Source: Phoronis pallida
Taxonomy: Eukaryota > Phoronida > Phoronidae
Length of the DNA: 10,239 nucleotides
Direction of reading: 5' to 3'
Assembly (NCBI GenBank): GCA_028565715.1
Contig: JAOXYC010247901.1
Coordinates: 1-10,239, forward strand
The translations under genes and the position numbers were made by a program. This document shows positions 1-6,700 of the stretch, one piece after another. Numbering within the stretch: the stretch's first letter is position 1; every line of letters starts with the position of its first letter. The notes beneath the pieces are model-generated. The model saw only the letters and a program-made list of their open reading frames with translations, was not told the origin of the DNA and searched no databases.

Positions 1-690
1 TCGTCAAGACGTCATTGCACGAGCTACGCATAGCAATATACAGCATAGTCATTGTCATGATGCACTGTTATAGTCCTTTTTGCATTAATATTCACAGTTG
101 TCTGTTTTAAAAATAACAAACTGTAGCTGCATGCTTTTTAATTTGTGGAAAGTTTGAATTGTGTTACTTCACATCTGTCGTCACATATAATTTGCCTACT
201 AACATTGAATTGTGTTTTGCACTAATTAAGTTTGAACTATCAGAACATTTTACTTTTATTATTTGTGACTTATTTATTTGCTCTTCAGTGCTTTAATATC
301 ATAGATAGTAGGCTTATGTTTAAATCATTTTATTTGAGATTCATGCCTTTTATTAAATTGCATTACATTTTTACATGTGTCATAAATTTCCAGTAATAAC
401 GTTTTCATTTTTTAATTCTAGAGTGAAACAGTGTTGGTACTGGTTTTAGAATATTAGTTGCCTCACATCCTGTTATTTAGTCAATGCTTTTCCAGACAAA
501 ATAACATGGAATATACACACTGTTTTACTATTGATCTGCTACCAGTACCTCGCATTTAATACATTTATTTTAATTCTTCAATTCTGCTCAGTGTGCTATG
601 TTTTGTGTGTTTTATATTTGCCTTATTATTTATTAAATATATACAATATGTTTCCCTCTCACTAATAAGGTTCTTATCTTACTGATGTAG
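1..690. other. Upstream intron-like sequence, no exon recognised
   Basis: This is AT-rich sequence with many stops in all frames, and it is probably the intron preceding the first visible exon. It ends in a moderate pyrimidine tract and the acceptor TTACTGATGTAG at 679-690. In the frame of the following exon there is a TAA at 666, so that exon cannot extend upstream without splicing. The first 60 bases are less AT-rich and one frame stays open there, but no donor site or recognisable protein supports an exon. Confidence 0.55.
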
Positions 691-757
691 CGAGCACATC
701 AAGTCTGAGAAAAAGTGGATCAGGAAACTTGGCAGCCAGCTTCAATGGAAGTTTGAG
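691..757 (+). CDS. Exon 1 of the visible gene: Ser/Gly/Arg-rich linker (internal exon)
   Basis: The 67-nt exon lies between acceptor GATGTAG and donor GAG|GTATGT. It begins with two bases (cg) that finish a codon started in an upstream exon, and it ends with two bases (AG) that join G1085 to make Arg22. It encodes residues 1-21, including SLRKSGSGNLAASF. This is polar and basic with no heptad pattern, so it is probably disordered. There is no ATG, so this is not the first coding exon. It is the least independently supported exon because of its length. The exact phase fit and the continuation of the Ser/Arg-rich character into exon 2 argue that it is real. Confidence 0.75.
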
Positions 758-3700
758 GTATGTGGTCATTAGGCTACTATTGATAATTTGTTTGTTGTTC
801 TTTTTATGACTTAAAACATACAGATGCTAGCACAACCTGCACTGTGGCTTATCACATGACTTCCAATAATATCAAAACACTGAAAAATTGACACATATAT
901 ACTGCTTGAAAAAAATCATCAAATCAAAAAATGTGAAGCAAGTATTGTAAGACACAGTGTCATATACGAATGGCAACCGATTAACAAGGTTGTTTTTTTA
1001 CTTGATTTCGGAAAAATTCAGACTTCTGTGCAGAAGCGCTGAAGCCCTCAACTAATGACTTGACTTCTGTGAATTATTCTACAGGAGATCCCTGAGTCGT
1101 AGTGGTAGTCGAGAAGACTTGTCTGGTGTCGAGGGAGATTATATAAAAAATCTCCAACAACAAATTTACTTTTTGGAGCTGGAGGCCAATCATCTGAGAG
1201 AATCGTCTCGTAAAGCAACGGAGCTTCACCCTCGGATGTCCGCTGAGGCAGAGCGTATGTTGTCTAAATTACGGGTAAGCTTCAGTGTTGAAATGATAAG
1301 CTGTTTTTTATTCTGGTTAATAAATAATTTAATCTTAGCATAAGTAAATCTTAAAAATAGTTCACTATTTGCATTAATTGCCTTGTACTTATCACCCTTT
1401 TCACACCAACGACAAGAAATCAATTTGCTTCCACAAGCAATTACTTTGAAAAATGGTTTAATGATAACAGAATTTATTTTTAAACTATCAGCTTTTAGAC
1501 GACATGATTATTTAGGTAAAGTAGTCTTCTTTATCAGCAGTACAAAGAACCTATGAGTAAAAATATTCCTCATTCATTTGAATCTTTAATGAAATTGCCT
1601 TTTTCAATATATTTTAATTTTTGTTTAGTCTTTACAAAATGAAGTGGATGGTTTGACATTGGAGAATCACAGGAAAGAAGCAAACATTGACCTGATTGCT
1701 GTAGAAAAACAGAGAGTGCTTGAGAGATTATCAGAAGAAGAATGTAAGGGTTTAATTTCCTGTCGATAATGATTCACAAAATGAATGCGAAGTAATACAA
1801 CCTTTGATTGAATGAAATGTTGAAAAAAACATAGGATGAACCTGTGATATGATGAAGATTATGATTCATGCAGGTAGATTGTCAATGATAAGTAGAATTT
1901 ATAAATCTGTTACACTGGACTCACCGAGTTAAATTTCTTTCCCGACGTGTGGCGAATTCTTTGATTGTACACATTTGAATTTGCTAATTATAGGTTATTC
2001 TGCTTGTGAGTTAATATGAGGTGGCTTATCTGATAGAAACTTTTTAGCTGAGTTAAAATACTTCCAATTTAAGCAGAATAACCTTTTTCTACCAAATACA
2101 TCAAATAAGTTGCATGCCTTTTCCAAATTGTGCTTTCTGCAGGCCAAAATAAGTACATTAATTTTGGAAATATTCAAAACTCTCAACTGGAAATCTAGTA
2201 ACCATAATGTAAAATGATATTTCTTTTGCAAAAAAAATCACTTTGATTTCAAAATGACAGTACTGTTGTAATATACATATAAATTATTTTCTAAAAATGT
2301 CTCCTGATAGTTTTTGATCTTGCATTGTTTTATAGGTAGAATAATGCTGTTTCCCTATGATATTCTTCATTGAAGTGCTTGACAGAATTTGAGCTATTGA
2401 CCTTTCTATCTTACAGTGGCAAATAATCGAGAGAAGAGGTTACTGATGGATGAAATTATACAGCTTAAGAAGGACAATGAGTTGATCACACGGGAATCTA
2501 ACAGGAAGTCGTCTGATATACTCTCTGTTCGGGAGGATTATGAAAGAACTTCTACAGCACTCAGAGCAATGGAAAATAAAGCTCAGCTTTTGCGGAGTCA
2601 GGTATTAAATAAGTACACCCTTGGTTCAATGTGTTTGAAGCTCATTTTCTCATAAAAGATTACAAACCAACATAACATGATGTAAATTATGATTCATCCG
2701 GGTAGATCATCAACTTGATTACTCACCAACATCATCATTTTTGTCAAAGTTTTGTTTAAATTGAGCGTACTATCTCCAGTAATAACTAACTGTCAAAATG
2801 GTTGAAACAGTGTCATTATGTAAAATAAAAATATTCTATGAAATAATTCAAACAGGTGAATTTGAAACCTGTAGAAGAATCGACCATTAGTCACATCTCT
2901 CAATAATCAAGTCACATGTCTCAAACCAGGCACACGGACCTAAATACCGGGTACGCGATGATAATACCGGGTACGCGGACAGAAAGCGACTTCGAACCGG
3001 GTACGCGGACAATTAACAAATCTGCTGGCCTGCAGTCGCTTTCTGTCCGCGTACCTGGTATTGTCATCGTGTACCCGGTATTTTGGGTCCGTGTACCCGG
3101 TATTTGGGTCCGCATGACCGGTTGTTACCAAGGCCTGAACTTGGCAGTTTGCAACATCAATTTTAAAAACATTTTTGTCATCCCCCCAACATGATCATCA
3201 TCTTGTTCAAAAGATTGTTACAGTATTGTCTTTATTGTCTATTTCAAATAAACTATAATGTCTTTATATATAGAGATAATATTTTGTGTATTTTAAGTCA
3301 CAATTTTGATGTCTTCAACAGATGTTTGCCACCAGTTTCTTGCGAAAAAAATATGAGAAGAAAGCTTAAGTCGAGATAAAATTACTTACAGAACAACAGA
3401 TCACAAACTTACTCTACAAAATTTTATACTGTATTGTTGATAATAATTAATTATTAATCTGGTCAAGCAACTAATTTGATCACATCATGTGACCTAGTAA
3501 TTTCCTCAACTGAGGAAAATGATTTTTGAAAAACGTTTCATGGCCTGACTGGGGCTCGAACCCAGGACATATTGTTGATAATTTTAACTTTTTTAGCTGG
3601 ATCAAAAGATTGAGCAGCACAACCTGACGACAGCTGCCCTGGAAGATAAACGAGTTGAGGTAGCACGAACGGAACAAACTCTTAGAGATACTGAAGACAA

Positions 3701-6700
3701 GTTTTACAACCAGACTGTAGTCATACACGAGCGCACAGTAGCAGAGCTTAAGGTTTTTTGTTTTTTTTAAATTATTTGCAAAACTGTACTGTCATAATTC
3801 CTGTCTCAATCATGTAATACAGGGTGTCCCATAAGTAATAATACCGAACTTTGGGCACTTGTAAAAACATTATTTTCAAATAAATGCTTATCAAAGTTGC
3901 TTGAAATGAAAATTTAGCCTTTCATACGTCATTTGTTAAAAAATGATCAAGATATTTTGAAATTGTAATTTTTGTGAACATTTGAAATTTCATACTCGAA
4001 AATCGTTTTGACCACTTTTTCCATTTGAAATACATGTAAACAGCCAAAAGTTGTAATTTCATTATCGACACAAAAAATATTTTTCCAAAATATGAATAAA
4101 AATAATATTTTTTGCTTCAATTTTATTCCTTTTGTTCGATAGGCATCATATGATTGTAATCGACAATAAGGTTGTAAGGATTGATGTTTAATAGTTTTAA
4201 AACATTGTCATATGCATGTATTTTAGCTGTGAATACGCAAATTAACAAACAGAATGTATGCATGTTTATCTAAAAACATCTTTGAAAATACAGTTTTCAA
4301 CAAAATCATTTTATTTTTTATATGAAATACTCATGGATGGTTAAATAAACCTGTGTTGGAGTTTTATTAAAAATTACAAAATGCATTTCTGATAAATGAG
4401 CGATTAAAGTTTGGAAAAAGAAAATCAAACTTTTCAGCGTTTACATGTATTTCAAATGGGGAAAGTAGTCAAAACAGTTTTTGACTAGCAAATTTCAAAC
4501 TTTCACAAAAATTACAATTTTCAAAATATCTTGATTAATTTTTAACAAATGACGTATGAAAGGCTAAATTTTCATTTCAAGCAACTTTGATAAGCATTTA
4601 TTTGAAAAAACAATTTTTATAAGTTTCCTAAAGTTGGGTATTATTACTTATGGGACACTCTGTAGAAAGGTTCTTGCATTGAAATGATTTCATTTTACTG
4701 CACACTTAATGCACTCCCATCCTTTGAAGCTAATAAAACATAAAAATGGGTATTTTGAACAATTCTTCTGATTTTTATCATCGTAGTATTTAGTCAATTT
4801 TTCTTTGGCATTATGCAAATAATTACATATTTAGCAATATTATTATAATTTAATCATGCTGAATAAAAACAAATGTTTCAGAAATTTTTGGGGAAGCTTT
4901 TTGGGCCAATTACTGATTCAGCTGCACAAGCTGTAAAATAATCGTAATAACTCAAATTCAGAAAGTATTTTTTTTAACAACAGTTCACCTCAAGGCAATT
5001 TATAAATATTTTAATTAAAATTGATAAATGCTTCTGCAGGATGAAGTCAGACAACTTCGAGCCAAGGTAAAAGAATATGAAGTTCGGGCAGACGAGGACA
5101 GACTAGCTCGAGCGCGGTTAGCAGACGACAATGCTCATCTTCACCAGGAGAATTCATTGGCTGTCCAGCAGAGTAACGATCTGTCAAAAACACTGGATAG
5201 GGTAAATGATTTAAATCTATTGACTCTATAATACAAGGGTGCCAGAGAATCCCCCGCACAAACTTTGAATCCATCTCACAAAAAACTCATAATTGGTTAT
5301 TCCCTCTCACGAACCACCAAAGCTCTCCCACTAATGTGATATTCCATGCCACAAACAATTATTCCATCTCACGGTAAGAAATTCACCCTCAAGAACCACC
5401 AGAGACAACAAACGACTTCAGTACAGTACACCAGAGACAACAAAGGACTTCAGTACAGTACAGAGCTTTGGTGGTCGTGAGAGGGAATAACCAATTATGA
5501 AAGGTTCGTGAGATGTATTCAAAGTTTGTGCGGGGGATTCTCTGGCACCCTTGTAATAGGTCTGTGTAGGTTTTACTTAAATTTATAGACTTTATTTTTG
5601 ATCTTGATATCATATTTGGCTTTTTTAAGAGGGCAATCTGTAGTCTAGTGGTAGATTAACCGCTGGGCAAGCGGGAGACCCGGGTTCGTTTCCTGGTGCA
5701 GAGCTCCATGCTTTTCTATCTTTCAAATTAGTTTTGATCTTGTTGAGGTTTTCTACACCAGCGGTGCAAAGTTAGATCAACTTTGAAAATAAGATTTTCA
5801 AGGGAGTTTTGGTTCACTAAGATTGGAAAATCAAGATTCAAATTTTTGTCAATCTGTCATTCCAAAGTTGTTTTCACAATATCATTACGTCGCTTCTATG
5901 TAAATCATTGTTTTAAAACACTGTTTGTCCTGCATATGGCAAAATAAGATAAACTAAATATAATATTCTTCACATCAGACGTTCCCCACATTGAATGTAA
6001 TATGTACTTTATTATTTCAGGAGCGTGATGTGCGTGAGTCTGTTGAACAGCGGAGATCACAACTGGCCACAGATTTGACGGTGACAAAGGAGCGTGAGAG
6101 TTCACTGGCTCTTCAGGTTCGACAGACTGAGGATGCCTTGGCAAGAGAACAGGAACGCTGCCGACAATATATGGATAAGGTTGGATTTTCATGAAACGAA
6201 TAAATGCCTTATGAATTATTTTTTAAAAAACTGAGTCACTCAATGTCAGATCAATGTTGCTTTATTTTATTCCTTCTATGAACAGTTGTGTTTTTCTGTG
6301 TGTGGTAATCATTTATCTATATATTGCAGGCTACTCATTTCATCCAGAAAATGCTATGATCTTTGATCTGAAGTATTTACATTTCACTAGCTGTGATAAA
6401 GTAAAATTTGTAAATTAAACCATCAATTGTTCCAAAAAATCAATGTCCTCGTGTTAAAAATGTTATGAATTGTATCGCCTTCTTCAGCTTGCTCAAACTG
6501 AAAGCGTTGCTGCTTCAACTGAACTCACTGCTACTACAACAAGAAGTCGATTAGTTGAACTAGAGAGCGTCCATAGAAACACAGAGGACGACAATGCTCA
6601 ACTCAGGCGGGACAAGGCATTGTTAGTTGACCACACAGCTGACCTACAGAAGAAGGTATAATTGCAAATACTAATGTGCCCAAATAGGCACCATGCCCCC

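Larger units (their letters stand above)
2602..3596 (+). other. Intron 4 (995 nt), with a GC-rich inverted repeat and a SINE relic
   Basis: The donor is GTATTA and the acceptor is TTTTAACTTTTTTAG. It contains the GC-rich palindromic array at 2932-3122, a minus-strand tRNA T-arm relic at 3544-3565, and a near-perfect short palindrome at 3501-3518. The remainder is ordinary AT-rich intron. Small open frames around 2916-3379 cover the array or its flank and have no coding signal. Confidence 0.75.
3820..4662. mobile_element. Non-autonomous mariner-type element (MITE) with ~220-bp inverted repeats
   Basis: The left end CAGGGTGTCCCATAAGTA is matched by a right end that reads CAGAGTGTCCCATAAGTA on the other strand. 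Each end is flanked by TA (3818-3819 and 4663-4664), the target duplication of Tc1/mariner elements. The left arm, about 3820-4041, aligns with the reverse complement of about 4439-4662 at very roughly 85-90% identity, ending in the shared tttacatgtatttcaaatgg. The roughly 400-bp centre is AT-rich and encodes no transposase fragment. The element therefore depended on an enzyme supplied elsewhere. Divergence between the arms suggests an old insertion. Confidence 0.88.
3753..5039 (+). other. Intron 5 (1287 nt), two-thirds occupied by a MITE
   Basis: The longest intron in the window. The donor is GTTTTT and the acceptor is AATGCTTCTGCAG. It contains the 843-bp inverted-repeat element at 3820-4662. 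The rest (4665-5039) is AT-rich with nothing recognised. Confidence 0.75.
5202..6020 (+). other. Intron 6 (819 nt), with a foldback element and a tRNA-like sequence
   Basis: The donor is GTAAAT and the acceptor is TTTATTATTTCAG. It contains the 320-bp inverted-repeat element at 5234-5553 and the tRNA-like unit at 5637-5702. Sequence from 5703 to 6020 may include the tail of a SINE but shows nothing definite. Confidence 0.75.

Noticed and set aside
1-105. Possible end of an upstream exon in the open frame at the window start
   Set aside because: One frame is open from base 3 to a TAA near 105, but there is no good donor in it and the translation has no coiled-coil or Ser/Arg character. The expected phase (one leftover base) cannot be tested.
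1995-2231. 78-codon minus-strand open frame in intron 3
   Set aside because: It lies wholly within an AT-rich intron, has the hydrophobic/aromatic mix typical of random AT-rich translation, and has no partner exons.
2916-3194. Open frames on both strands across the GC-rich array (up to 92 codons)
   Set aside because: They are a by-product of the repeated GC-rich motif, which contains no stops in several frames. The same short peptides repeat on both strands, so coding is unlikely.
3480-3728. 82-codon minus-strand open frame overlapping exon 5
   Set aside because: It is antisense to a well-supported exon and to a SINE relic. Its residues are those expected from the opposite strand of coiled-coil codons.
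5028-5039. ATG twelve bases before exon 6 as a translation start
   Set aside because: It is in frame but lies inside the acceptor region TGCTTCTGCAG. The exon joins exon 5 in phase without it.
5397-5460. CRISPR-like or satellite array
   Set aside because: There are only two adjacent 32-bp copies, no spacers, and they sit inside a eukaryotic foldback element.
5637-5702. Functional tRNA gene
   Set aside because: There is no T at position 33, the D arm is shortened, the B box is altered and the acceptor stem is imperfect. A SINE head or pseudogene fits better.
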